A DNA stretch of 64,000 nucleotides from Cristatella mucedo (Eukaryota > Bryozoa > Phylactolaemata > Cristatellidae). Position numbers and translations under genes: made by a program. Shown piece by piece: positions 46,079 to 57,360 of the stretch (its first letter is position 1; every line of letters begins with the position of its first letter). The DNA lies in NCBI GenBank assembly GCA_009760855.2, contig WPIO01000323.1, forward strand, positions 1-64,000, in the 5' to 3' direction. The notes beneath the pieces are model-generated. The model saw nothing but the letters and a program-made list of their open reading frames with translations. It had not been told where the DNA came from and ran no database searches.

Positions 46079-47054
46079 TTGGTTTTTGCACGAAACTCTG
46101 CGATGCTGTGATCGCGAAACGCATACATGTGTGTATTACGATCGAGGGTCTTATTTTAATGCTCTCCCTGTCAAAGCAGCTTTCGGTGATAATGCACAAC
46201 CCATAAAACGTTCACATATGCATCGAAGCTGCTTAGAAGCGCTGCCGAGTAAGAGCAGTCAAAAAAGTGAGCAGCATAATGTGGTATCGTTGGACAGCTG
46301 TGGATGCCAAGCCGTTGTCTTCAGCTGTAGCGAAGAAAGTGCTGAGGAAATTTGTATGCTCCGATTTTCACATTCAAAAGAATGTCAGCTGTCAAAAACT
46401 GTCATTTAGCGAGAGAAATTGATAGATTGTTCGCCGACTACGGTCGGCTTGTTTGGGTCTCGGTGGGCCGGAATGGTTATTAGATGATCTAATTGGCCAT
46501 TGAGAGGGCCTGCATGTCGCGGAACATAACGCAAGATTCTCCGTGCCCGGGTAAGCTGAAACTGGCGACACAACTACCATTGGTTTGACACAGCTCATTC
46601 CTAGCTAGCCATTTTGCAGACATTTTCCATTATTCGCTGTTCTTTTTACTCGACCCAAATTAAATTCCAATTGCTTAGTAAGGTATTTGTAAAATAATTG
46701 TAGTAGCAGCGCGTGATTCCATGGTCGTAACCATTTTGCCATTGAGGCAGACGTTCAGTATGCTGACTTGAAAAGATGCAAGCCAAGTAAAATAAAGTAG
46801 AAGCTAATAGTTACTGAGCGATTAGAGCAAAGAGTTGAACCAAAACTTTTATTTCAAGCATCAGAGAGCCGAGCCTCCTACAGATAGATATTGGAATAGG
46901 AAGTACCAAACTTGTATTCACAATACAAAAATTGCATTTGAACTCATATTTCTTTATAAAAAAGTCTTTTATTAGTCGTGTGGTCAATATTTTAAGGATA
47001 TTGCTTGATAGACTTCTAAGAGCGTGACAAAATCTGAAACTTTAGCAAGCTTAC
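46079..47054. other. unassigned; 107-codon frame of doubtful value
   Basis: A plus-strand frame at 46,086-46,409 is Cys/Ser-rich with no pattern of a known zinc-binding or secreted family, and I do not support it as a gene. The remainder is AT-rich and featureless. Confidence 0.4.
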
Positions 47055-48245
47055 AAAGAGTCAGCTCTCACATCAGCCACGATACGAGTCCTTGCCTTAG
47101 TGGATTAAACTAGGGCACTTTGTGCAGACCCTGCTCCTAGGCCACCTAGCTCAGGTTAGAATGGAACTTTGTGAAGACGTGGTTAATAGGCGGACCGACT
47201 GATATGCTTGCCTTAGTAGGTTCAACTGGGATATCAAGTTCAAACCTGGCTTCAAGTCCACCTATGGGCGTGTCATCGTCATCACTTGGTTCCGCCCCCC
47301 AGCCGACGCTCCATCCACCGGCCAAGTGCCCTCCTTGTCGGCACGTGACATGTTCCTTGCAGCCAATTCACTTTCTGCCTGTGCGTTGGCCTGTATGCAC
47401 GCTATCTACACTCTCCTCTCTTATCACGATGTGCTCCGGAGCTACACGCACGACGGCTACTACATCAGTATGTACGCTTGCTCGCTTGTGTTGCCCGCAT
47501 GCGGTACAATACAGCCGTCGTCCACAGCGAAGCACCTCGCTCGTGGGGGCTTCGCTCCGCCATCGTGCTCGAACAAGCCCCTACTCACCTAGCTCAGGTT
47601 AGAATGGATCTTTGTTCAGACTATGCGGTCAGGCTGTGCACTGACCAATTTGCCTCAGTTGATAAAGAGCGAAAGGATGGCGAGGGGGTGCAGAAGCTAA
47701 TAGGTTACTAGCGAAAATGATTAAGCCTGAGTACGGACGCCAAGAGGTGGGTCCGACAAAATAGTAGCTTCGCATGAGTCTAGGAGTTTACAGGAGAGCG
47801 AATAAAAGGGAGACAATGGACAGAGCTCGGGGCTGCAGCTTCAGTAGTTAATACAACAGACAACGCTCGAGAGCACGAGAATTCGAAGCAACGGCAGCAA
47901 AGTGCAATTGAGACTGCTCAGTTGTATTCTACCGGCTACTCGGCTACTCGTATCTTAGGGTGTTGTAGTGGTCTGCATTTGGGGTCGAAACCATCGCTAG
48001 CAATCGCAGGCACACGGTAGGTTAATGTACCTGGGCTTCGGAAGTTCGCGTAGGTAACTCCGTGAGTATGGTGGGCACCGAATAAAGCGGTAGCACCCGC
48101 GCGTAACCACAACTGACCGTTCCTCAATAACTTTTCGCTTCCGGCGCTCAGTTGTGATCATGTGTTTTTAACCACAATACAGCACTGCATCGCGAAGTCG
48201 ACCGGTACTGCACCAAGGACGAATGATTGCGTGGTTAAGACGTTT
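47055..48245 (+). repeat. LTR-like repeat R3, copy 2 (with internal insertion)
   Basis: Carries all R3 landmarks: CAGCTCTCACATCAGCC, CACGATACGAGTCCTTGCC, CTCAGGTTAGAATGGA, CCGACAAAATAGTAGC, TATA-like GAATAAAAGGG (~47,801), GCTCGGGGCTGCAGCTTC, CATCGCTAGCAATCGCAG, AATAAA at ~48,079, and TTTTTAACCACAATACAGC. The segment CACCTAGCTCAGGTTAGAAT occurs twice (near 47,140 and 47,588). The two occurrences flank ~400 bp of GC-rich sequence that the other copies lack. Confidence 0.65.
47203..47592 (+). other. 130-codon open frame in the insertion of R3 copy 2
   Basis: The frame is open from a stop at 47,200 to the stop at 47,590. It has protein-like stretches such as YGRVIVITWFRPPADAP and a Cys/Ala/Leu/Tyr-rich part (SACALACMHAIYTLLSYHDV) that could form one hydrophobic segment. 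GC content is clearly higher than the surroundings. It begins without an obvious ATG: the first in-frame ATG is within ARDM at ~47,350. A 143-codon frame overlaps it in another phase (47,171-47,602). I recognise neither product. It could be a captured host exon or part of another mobile element; chance in GC-rich DNA is equally possible. Confidence 0.25.
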
Positions 48246-50609
48246 GCAATCTGAGGCAATGAGTCTAGCAAGAACTGCAAATCTACAAAATTTCTCTGCT
48301 AGCTAGATTGACGGCCAAAGATTCCGCTGCACGTTCAGCTTGAACAGTGAACCGCCTTATATAATCTTAGCCTCCTCATCGCTACTTCCTGATTTCCTGT
48401 TGGATCATTTGGTGCTCACCAGCCTCGATGCTGCTCCCGGGTATATTGATATTCGTGGCATATCAGTTTTAGTTATTGAATGTGCACATTCGATGGCATT
48501 TGCTCTGCTGCCCTTTGAAAAATTGAATCAGAAACTCATGCCTTTTAGCTTTTTGTAGGTGTTTGGTTTTGTTGGCATAGTAAAAGGTCTGTGACTGCGA
48601 TAAAAGAGTTTTCCAATATCATACGATCAAGATCAAGGATAATGGATAGAAAAATCCCAAATCTAAACCAGGTGGGGTTTTTATGTCGTGAATTGTACTA
48701 TACCGCAGTGAGTGGCAACATCTTTTGCTTAGATTTTAACAGGTATCAGGCGAAGCTTGAGTCGGTGGGCACTTTAGCCTGTCGGTCGCAAAACACCAGC
48801 CTCCAACAGATATACTTGTGTTGTTGAGGGCTTGTGCTTTGCTGATGGAGAGGCTAATAAGCAACATACAAAACGATACTGATAACGTTAACGATACGCA
48901 ATGCTGCCGTCTTCGCATCTTCCATAGTTTTCTTGGTGGTAAATGTCAATTAAGGATTGAGATCCAGTGCTGGTTTGTGGAAACTGATTAGTCTAAAAGC
49001 TTAGTGCTCATCATAGACACGCTTTTCTGCAGTGATTTCTAGCAAATTTTAGCGTCTTACTGCAAAGACGTGAAGACACGTGAGCAATGAGTTACAACAT
49101 GGTGTCACAAACGTTAAGAAATTATTTCACCCATGCTTATGAACAATGTGGCTTTGATATCATTATCTAAGCAATCAAAAACTCTATAGAACTGGTACAT
49201 AGCTGCAAGTAGGCAGAGATGATGCCAGATCGAGCCGAAACAGGATAATGTCCAAACGTAACATGGAGCCCATATTCTATACCAACTCTAAGCGAAATAT
49301 TTAGATCGGGCCGGGTCTGAGGTTTACATTTTCAATTTCCAGGTGACAGGTGACACTAGATTTATCTGTATAGTTTGAATACTTGGTTTTTAAAAGCTTA
49401 GTTGGATAGCTCATTTATCAGTAAAGATAATTTGAATGCAAAAGTTCACACACATGTTCAAGTATGGTTGGTTGCTAAAAATGTTGTATACGTCAACCTA
49501 AAAATGCAGGTGCAAGGGCACCTACTTGCAACTAGATCATATCCGTGACACATCACAGGGAAATTCAATTTGATAATAAATTAAAGATCGTGCATATTGG
49601 CATACAGGTTCGCAAAGACTTGGCCCCAATGATTAACCAGAAATTCCTACAGCTGGTAAGAGTTACCATCCCTGTCAGGCTTTTCATTTGCATCCATTCC
49701 ACGGAGAAGCAGTCTTTGAAGCTTTTGGTTTGGTATATATATAAAAAAAAAACATTGCTCATCAATATCTTATAATGCAATGCATAATTAGTGCCTGATT
49801 CAGCTACAATGTGAGGGTTGTGGCTAATTATGTACGTTCGTAAATTATCGCCCCTCTCGATATTTTGACGGGACGAAACTCCTAGCTGAACCATCTCAGT
49901 AATACCAGATAAAGACCAACACGAACCAGATAAATACTAGATAAAGACCAACATGAAAGTCTACGCGTGACATCTCCGACGAGTGTTTACGGTCTTTAGT
50001 TTTCACATTCAATATTATATCCGACAATAAGGCGCAAGTACCTAAAAATCATAAAGAAAGTGAGCCGTTTGACAGCTTTACTAGAGCAATTGAACGAATG
50101 AGTCGTTTACCCGCCCAACGTGCTCTGCAGATCCTAGCTTCAAACCAAAAGATCGGTTCGCTGCTTCAGAAATAACGACACTAAGAGTGCCCATCCACGA
50201 CCGGAGACATTTTGACGTAGACAATGATTTTTCAAGTGCGGGCTGCTTAAACGTAACTGTATCTGGAAGAATGTGATTATACATAGACAAATACATACTT
50301 GTGCAGCACCTTACAATACCCAGCTATAGCATTACCAGTGTGAATGGCTGACAGAATTGTCTCGTTAATAGGACGGTTTGATTAACTAAGGATGACTACC
50401 TCGTGCAGTGTGCTGTGAAGACTGTTTTACTGATCGAATATAATTTTGAACTTCTTTGAGTATCTTTGTCGTTGAATAAAGCCTAAAAGCATAAATAAAT
50501 GATAGAATAGGAATACGTAGCACTGAAAATGCGAACTCTGTCAGTAAAGAGTTAATTTCGGATGATTAAAAGACGCATTTTCTCAAACACAGAAGACCCT
50601 ATGTTTTCT
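48246..50609. other. unassigned, no gene seen
   Basis: 2.4 kb, AT-rich, short open frames only. At 49,902-49,953 there is a short ~32-bp direct repeat (AGATAAAGACCAACA twice). Nothing else supportable. Confidence 0.45.
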
Positions 50610-50705
50610 CTTAGTTCCTGATTGCAGTTGGCTGTAAGTGATTACATCCCTAAGGAGTCAAACCCATGACCTAGGTGGATAGATTTAAGCATTAAAATTT
50701 CGAGC
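50610..50705 (-). repeat. tRNA-like SINE head fragment
   Basis: The minus strand shows CCTAGGTCATGGGTTTGACT followed by CC, a box-B-like element as in SINE-1 heads. The box-A side is weak and no tail is visible. Confidence 0.4.
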
Positions 50706-50778
50706 TAAATAAATTTCGTATAACGTGACCTAGCGATGGCAATAACCAGTAACATTCCACCAAAGCTGACATCGCAGG

Positions 50779-50807
50779 GATTATCTACCGTACACGGTAG
50801 GATAATC
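50779..50807. repeat. short near-perfect palindrome
   Basis: Arms GATTATCTACCGT and ACGGTAGGATAATC pair with one unpaired base around a 2-nt centre. It lies about 100 bp before the foldback-like element. Its role is unknown. Confidence 0.85.
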
Positions 50808-50907
50808 TTGCAGGCTTATAACCCGATTCAATTCGCAAGTTGATTATATCAAAATTCAGTTGATTAGCTTATGATTCACGGTGTCCACATGGCCTCTGTG
50901 AGTTCAG

Positions 50908-51903
50908 TGACTTTTGAACCTACGACGACTGACAATATGACCATTGGCCTGTACAAACCGGCCTATTCGACAATTGATCTATATACCATCTGGTCTGCAA
51001 CTATTGGACCTACAAAAACTGGCCTGCAATAACTGGCATATACGACAATTGATCTATATGTACATTAAAAAAATAATACACAATATTTTTATTTACTAAA
51101 TTGATACACACAGTCAATAATGAATTCATGACTGACTGAAATTTTTAATATTTATGCAACCGAATTATCAGTAAAACAATTTCGTTTCTCCTATAAGTGT
51201 CAAAAAACGTTCATTATGCTTTAGATAAATTCGATCCTAATTTTACTGTAACTTCTCAACTAACTATGCGACAAATATGCAATGGCACGCAGAAAAGTTA
51301 GAACATTTGTGCGACTGTAACTTTCAACAGCCTGTCAAACTTTTTCGGAAATCTCACGTTATCTCTTTGCTTGGGCAACGAGAACGCCAGTACTGCCTTG
51401 CAAAACTAGGCAGTCTGCTTACTTCGGTCAATGAGAAGCCCTTTCAGAAATGCCCACATCGTCGGATGATGGCACTAGAACAATGCTTGGACCCAGTAAT
51501 GCCACACCTCTACTGCATTGATACACCGTCTACTGACGCCCCATACTATATATCGCAATAGCCTTTCCACACTCGGAAATTCCGTACTGTATCGCCAACT
51601 CCATGATTTATCAATATATTTATGTTCAACAATTACTAAAATCACAAATTATCAATTCTATTCATTCATACTAGTGGATATCCAATCCTCATAATAGTCT
51701 TTAATCTAATTTATATGTACATGTATAGCCTAATTTGATCAAATGAAACCGAGCTTCACCAGTTTTACTTGTATTCCCTATTTCTGATCGTATAGCCACT
51801 TGTCAAAGATCAGTTGTCCTATATAATAATTGTCGTATTGGCCGGTTGGAACAGACCAATTGTCGTATGGCGAGTAGTCACAAGTTCAATTGTCGGTACA
51901 CCC
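50908..51903. mobile_element. foldback-like non-autonomous element with subrepeat-built inverted ends
   Basis: The left end (50,908-51,060) and right end (51,788-51,903) are inverted relative to one another. Left GGCCTGTACAAACCGGCC and TTCGACAATTGATCTATA match the reverse complement of the right end (GGTCTGTTCCAACCGGCC, TACGACAATTATTATATA). Each end is itself made of ~15-16-bp direct subrepeats. The ~730-bp AT-rich centre holds a 94-codon plus-strand frame (51,277-51,561) with no transposase motif I can recognise. Long inverted ends composed of short direct repeats are the hallmark of foldback elements (Drosophila FB, sea-urchin TU). Target-site duplication could not be established by eye. 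Confidence 0.7.
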
Positions 51904-53246
51904 TTTTGTATCTGACATTTGCACCAGTTTTTAGCAATTGCTAAGGTTTTGTGCCTGGTCAAATTTAGAAGCTAGCAAAGAATTTAGTAGCAGATGGTCA
52001 TCATGATTTAGATCCTGATGTTGGACTGCACCTTTGACATGTAAGCGAAATTGAACCTGTAGTCAGGATATGAAAGCTATGCACTACGAGCGTGTAGATA
52101 ATAAAGTCATGCTCGTAGCGTATGGTTTTCGGAAACTGACGAACGTATTAAAGGCAAATTAAAATATTGTGCGAATATGAATTTTTGAAACTCTGCTAGT
52201 TTCTTCCGTGTAAACCTTGACGTTTTTAAGGCAGGACTGGTTTTAGTCTTTCTGAAATTGCGGATTGGGAGTTTAGAACCAAGTGAATTTTTTAATAATG
52301 AAATATATCGCAGGACGATGAATATTAGACTCGTTTCAAGAGACAACTAAATATCTCCGATGTACAGTTATGGACTTCTAAGAGCCTTAATTCCTTAAAT
52401 ATCTCTCTAGACCAACAGTCACTTTTGTGAACGAGGAAGGCACCACTTGATGTGAGACGGATCCATGAAATTGAACTTGTACATTAAAGCTTCAGCTAGA
52501 AAGCAGCCTATAGTTGTCATGTGGTCTGTAGACTTTTGACCGATCTTAAAATTAGAGCCTCATTGGCTATAGTAAATGCAAGCAAGATTGCAGTGTACAT
52601 GAATGAATTTTATAATAAGCATCAAAGTTTTATTTATAAAAATTCACACTTTTAGTTTTTGGATTTCTTTGTCATTATTTTCTGGGCTCATGTCTATTGC
52701 TTTTTTTCATCTTTTACAGCACGAAATTGCTAAGAAATTAGCGGTTTCCTCTGTAAAATGTTCACTGCCATGTCACCGTTGTCTTCGGTTACGAGCAGGT
52801 TTATATGGATGCAACTTGCACGAGATTTCCTGGATGTTAAACTATTGCTAAACATGGATGCCAGGTCCAGCAGCCAAGCGGATCACTTTGGAAAACTCTG
52901 TATAAGTCAATATAAGTCAGTACTTTGGTATTTACTACTTGCGAAATAAAAGCTCATGCGAAAAAGTCGGGAATATGCTTTGCCTGTCGTGAATTCTCCC
53001 ATTTCCACCTGCAAATCTCTTTTGGACCTAATGAGGCTTCTAATTAGTAAAGACGCATTTTGAAGGTTCCAGCAAGATATTCCCTCGCCTCAATATAATT
53101 TCAATATAACTTTGAGTCTTTGCAAACACCTGCCAAAAACTGGTGGAGGTAGAAAGGCGAAGCACAGTAACTGATTCAAATATGCTGCCTCGATGCAAGC
53201 CGGCGGGCAGATCGTGTTTGCTACACAGAGCACGAATACCTTAATC
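51904..53246. other. unassigned, no gene seen
   Basis: AT-rich, open frames up to 82 codons, no motif. No repeat shared with the rest of the window. Confidence 0.5.
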
Positions 53247-53388
53247 TGCCTCGCTGGTTTGGCCCAGCAGTTGAGGTGTTTTTCTCAGACCAAGGCCTGG
53301 CCGAAGTTATTGGCTCGAGCCCGTGGCATATTTAGAGCGCCTGAATGACAAAGACCTCTTAGGACATTCAACAAATGAATTAAAATTA
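53247..53388 (+). repeat. SINE-1 copy
   Basis: Plus-strand CGCTGGTTTGGCCCAGCAGT (box A region), CAGACCAAGGCCTGGCCG, ATTGGCTCGAGCCCGTGG (box B), then TTTAGAGCGCCTGAATGAC and ...CAACAAATGAATTAAAATT as tail. It aligns along its length with the 19-kb and 23-kb copies, but the tail is more diverged. Confidence 0.82.
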
Positions 53389-54515
53389 TAAGGATTTTAT
53401 ATTTACTTCTTAAGTGGAAACTTTAGGTGTCACTTTCATTGCAACGGATTGGCTCAGCATATTTTTTTCAGGTAGCAGCCACACTGTAAGAATTTGTTCG
53501 AGGCTACTGTAGAAAATACCGAATATATCTTGAACTAGTCAATGAAAATGAAAAAGCTAGAGATGCTCTTACATTCTGAGGAACGTGGACTTGGGTGTTT
53601 GCCGACCTAGGTAGTGAGTCACAACTGAGGTTTGTCCCCCATCTAAACTTACGAAGGCACATATCATATAAGCACGAGCTTTAGCACCAAGAGTCGGTCT
53701 CATAAAGTGCTATTGAAGTATGAACGCCGAGGCTGAATAAAGACTCCGATCAAAAGCGAACCATCTAAGTATAGGCATGGACAGAACCCATATTCGTCAT
53801 ATCATCGAATCAATTCGAGCCCCCAATTAACGTTCTGACCACAGCTTAAATCATTCAATCAAGGTATACAGAAAGTATCGCGAAACCGCTATTTGGAAAA
53901 TACAAGGGTGGCACTTGGACTTAATTTTAGTCGTAGATTCGGCAGGTCCGCTGGCAATCAACCGTATAGCTAAAGCACCCGAGTCAGTGTGCCTTCAATC
54001 AACATCACATGCAGTGAAAGCCATGCGTTCCGATGCATCCTTCCAAAACCTGAAACTCATTAATGACTGACATCATGGTGGTCACTGATTTGACCTGACG
54101 GCATTTTTAAGAAATTCAATGCTTACGTTATTATCACTACGTTTGCATTCTCTAACTGGGCGCATTATTAAGAACCAGTTGAAATAATTCCTTTCCATCA
54201 TGTTTAAGATGTATGTACACGAAATATAATTTCCCTAGAGTTTCAAACTAATAGTTTAATTATTTAGATCGCATTTATTTTATAGGTTCAAAAGAGAGCT
54301 AGGTTTTTTCTCGACACTACCTACTCTTACAAGAAAACAATCAATAGGTAATTGATTATTTGTTACAGCTGTTGCAGAAAGCAAACATTATGCGAAGAGC
54401 GAATGAGTAGGAAAAAGTGCACGCTTGACAAAATACGGAGTAAGCTTTTGGTATCGTATATTTAAGAATTGCAAGAAACACCGGGAATCACTGCTTCGGA
54501 ATAGGGACTATATGT
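53389..54515. other. unassigned, no gene seen
   Basis: 1.1 kb without supportable features. Confidence 0.5.
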
Positions 54516-54990
54516 AATATAATGAAATATATGAAATTTATCTCCGTCTGTAACTCCTCAAAGCCATAAAGACTACGTGGGAGTCACAGCCTAAGCGGTT
54601 TCGGTACGCATATGGTAGCCAACAGACGTCGTCTTACATAACCAAGAGAAAGTGGGAAGCATAGCCGAGTCAGGAGAGCAGTTGAGGTAGTGAGTAGCGA
54701 GGAAGTATCAGCTGAGGACGGCTGAAAATGATGGACCATTGTTGGCAGTGGATTAGTTGTCGTTGCGTAATAATTGTTAAAGCGCGTTCCACAGTCTAGG
54801 GCCTGCAGAGCTAAGCGCCACATGCTCTTGTAACCAAACACTGCATCCGAGGTACAGAGGCAATGAAGCAGAGTTGTTCCACAGTCTAGGGCCTGCAGAG
54901 CTAAGCGCCACATGCTCTTGTAACCAAACACTGCATCCGAGGTACAGAGGCAATGAAGCAGAGTTGTTCGTAAAATGATCGTCAGTTGTG
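54516..54990 (-). pseudogene. LINE-A 3' fragment with internal tandem duplication
   Basis: From a degenerate ATATAATGAAATAT tail it aligns with the LINE-A 3' end: TTATCTCCGTCTGTAACTCC, CGTGGGAGTCACAGCC, GCGTTCCACAGTCTAGGGCC. The minus-strand protein shows SSAGPRLWN twice because a 90-bp segment is duplicated. The right part (CACATGCTCTTGTAACCAAA...) is not found in the other LINE-A copies and may be flanking or recombined sequence. Confidence 0.8.
54786..54965. repeat. perfect 90-bp tandem duplication
   Basis: Positions 54,786-54,875 and 54,876-54,965 are identical, beginning GTTCCACAGTCTAGGGCCTG. The period is a multiple of three, so the minus-strand frame reads through both copies. It is either a very recent slippage or unequal-exchange event, or an assembly artefact. 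Confidence 0.97.
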
Positions 54991-56139
54991 CTTCGTTCAC
55001 TGGGAATCAGCTGCCGAGACAATCGACCAAGAATGCTTAAATAACGAACAGCCTGGTATCTCTTGCCACAGTGGTTCTATAATTCCAGAATATTTACCAA
55101 CTTTTGCCCGCTTCGAGTTGAACCGTTTGGTCTACTTCCTCTTAGCCACAATCTGCTATAAGGTCCAGCTTCCAAAGCAACATGTTAGCGGACTACATGC
55201 TATCGTCATCACCGTTCACAATTGCTCACGATGACAACGAATCAAATCTACCAGAGTCTTGTTGTTACTGGCCCTTGTTTCTTGGAGCGAGGGCTTGCTG
55301 TTGTTCAGCATACGGCAGACTAATTAAAGGGCGCAGTGAGAGGACGATTAGGTCGGAGCATCAAGGTACAAGAGGAGTTCGGTACTATGCAGCGGGATCA
55401 CTTCCGAGCTGGCTCGTGAAAAAGAATCGCCAGGGTCAGGATGGTAGTCACAACCCAGTGCTCTAAAATAGCCACGAGCCGTAAACGGGTTGGTGGCTAG
55501 GAAGTGGCTGATTGTCTTATCTGTCCTTCCTGTTCGCCATAATCTGCCACTACATCGGCCTATCACTCGAACTGGCACTGCATTGTAATTGTTACATGCG
55601 GCACGCTCATCCTGATGAATACCAAAGCAAACTCGTCAAGCGTGATACTGTAGCCGTGTCTATAAGGGTACTGTAGCACTATTGGCACGATTGTTGGTAG
55701 GCCAAAACGCAGCCTGCTTGGCGTAAGATCCGCCTCTACCGCTAACTATAATTATGAGCCGATGCATACAGACGCAGCCGGTACCAACCCAAGAAGAAGC
55801 TAGTGGCTACTTTGATGACGATAAATGGGTTGCATCTTCAGCTCCATCCAAATATGTGACAGCGAATTGCCCTTTCGGATATCCAAGTTTGTTGCAAAAG
55901 TGGTCTAACTACTGCTGATCACTTGACGCTAGGGGAGCCTACATAAAGGCACTCTATGACCCAAAAAGCACCAGCCATACCCACATGCCGAAGGCTTGGA
56001 GAAGTGACACGTGAATGTTTTCTAAAGATCAAAGAACACGAGGAAGAGTTTCATTGCACTTTGGGTATCGTAAGGCTTCTCAAAATCAATTTCCGACATA
56101 CAACTGTTCAAAGCATCCGGCAGCATAGACTAGGAAGGC
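54991..56139. other. unassigned; weakly protein-like minus-strand frame at 55,348-55,578
   Basis: The 76-codon minus frame contains SHFLATNPFTARGYFRALG. This faintly resembles the post-RNase-H region of some LINE polyproteins (F-L-T-G-H-G-x-F), but the match is too weak to call. Other frames show no motif. No other feature seen. Confidence 0.3.
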
Positions 56140-57360
56140 AATATGATGAGCCGAACGAAGGCTGATTGTGGTAGTGTGGCGCGAGAGGCGCGATCAGGGG
56201 AAAGTGGCGCTGTCTGGCTACAGACAGACACAGCAACCACACCCACTTCCTCTTTTCGGGCCTCGGTGTCACTTTTGCTGCTTGGCGCTTTTTTCCGTGC
56301 CAGGCTAGACCTCCTGCCAGTAGCCGCTGCCAGGGCCAGGTTTGACCCCACGTCGGAGCACCTCTGCCGCAAGGGCTGCGGTCAGCGTAGTGAGACGCTT
56401 ACCACACGTCCTGAACAATTGCCCAAGCATGATAGTCGCCATCACAGAACGGCTCGATGCGGTCCTGAACCGGCTCCTGGAAGCGTTGCCTTGGGCACTG
56501 AGGAGACACGCCCGAGTGGACCAGCACCATGAGCTCAACCCGATCCAGCATCGTCGCCCCGACCTTGTCATCGACACGGGCGCCTACGCGGTAGTGGTCG
56601 ATGTAGCGGTCCCGGTCAACAATGGCGAGCTTTCGCTGGAGGTGGCTGCCGAAAGGAAGCTCCTCAAATACACCGAGCTGGTGGATGAGCTTCGCGTCCG
56701 AGGACGCCATGTCGAGCACTGCGCCTTCATTGTGGGCTCCCTCAGTGCCTGGCACCCTGAGAACGAGCGGACCCTGGCAGCCCTCAGGGTGAGCCAGCCC
56801 ACCGCAGGCTTCTCAGGAAGCTCTGTGTAGCGGCCGCCATTAATGGATCGGCCAGGGTCTGGCTGCGATTTGTGGGTACCGCAGACTGCCCACAAGAGGG
56901 AGTGCGGCCGTCTCATGAGCCGCCTGCGCCTGGAGACGATGAGGCCTCGCCCATGACGCACTGGACGGACGCCCACCTATCTCTGGATCGGAAAGGCATG
57001 GAGGAGAGCCCGAGACTACACCATCCGGGATAGCACCCCTCCAGAGTCCAGCCGGCTCGGTAGAGAGTGACATCCGCGCGAGAGCTCCAGAGAGAGCCAG
57101 ACAGCCACAGCCAGTAAGGCTCAGTGGCGCCGCCCTACAATGAGCGGCGGCTCAGTACACTGCGGCGCGCCCTCCCGCGTCGCGCGACCGTGGCCGAGCC
57201 TGTGAGGAGGGCTACCCCGATCAGGCTTGGGGTGCCCCAGCAAGCGCGTGCGACACCTGAGGTCCGGCCACCTCCAGATTGCGATGCTGGTCCCAACCGA
57301 GATGTGTCTCGGAGGACCTAGGCCGATCATGTACCCCAACAGCTGTTAAATAAAAACCAT
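56140..57360 (+). pseudogene. R2/NeSL-superclade retrotransposon 3' fragment (zinc knuckle + endonuclease)
   Basis: A GC-rich block with sharp compositional edges. Plus-strand protein: ASVSLLLLGAFFRARLDLLP (56,251-56,310) corresponds to the region before the zinc knuckle. LCRKGCG (56,362) then SETL in frame 1 and PHVLNNCP (56,402) in frame 2 form the C-x3-C...H-x4-C knuckle. A one-base insertion at ~56,400 separates the two frames. ITERLDAVLNRLLEAL follows. The PD-(D/E)xK nuclease comes next: RRPDLVID (56,552), VVVDVAVPV (56,591) and ERKLLKY (56,653), with its Asp/Lys residues visible. IVGSLSAWHPENERTL (56,728) closes the domain, then a stop at 56,828. The RT is absent (5' truncation at ~56,140). 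A 3' region of ~0.5 kb ends near TTAAATAAAAACC (57,347). It is better preserved than the copy at 32-34 kb and of a different lineage by sequence. Confidence 0.9.

Noticed and set aside
55348..55578. Fragment of a LINE RNase-H/post-RNase-H region on the minus strand
   Set aside because: Resemblance is limited to a few residues (FLATNPF...GYFRALG) with no neighbouring RT or RNase H motif; too weak to annotate.
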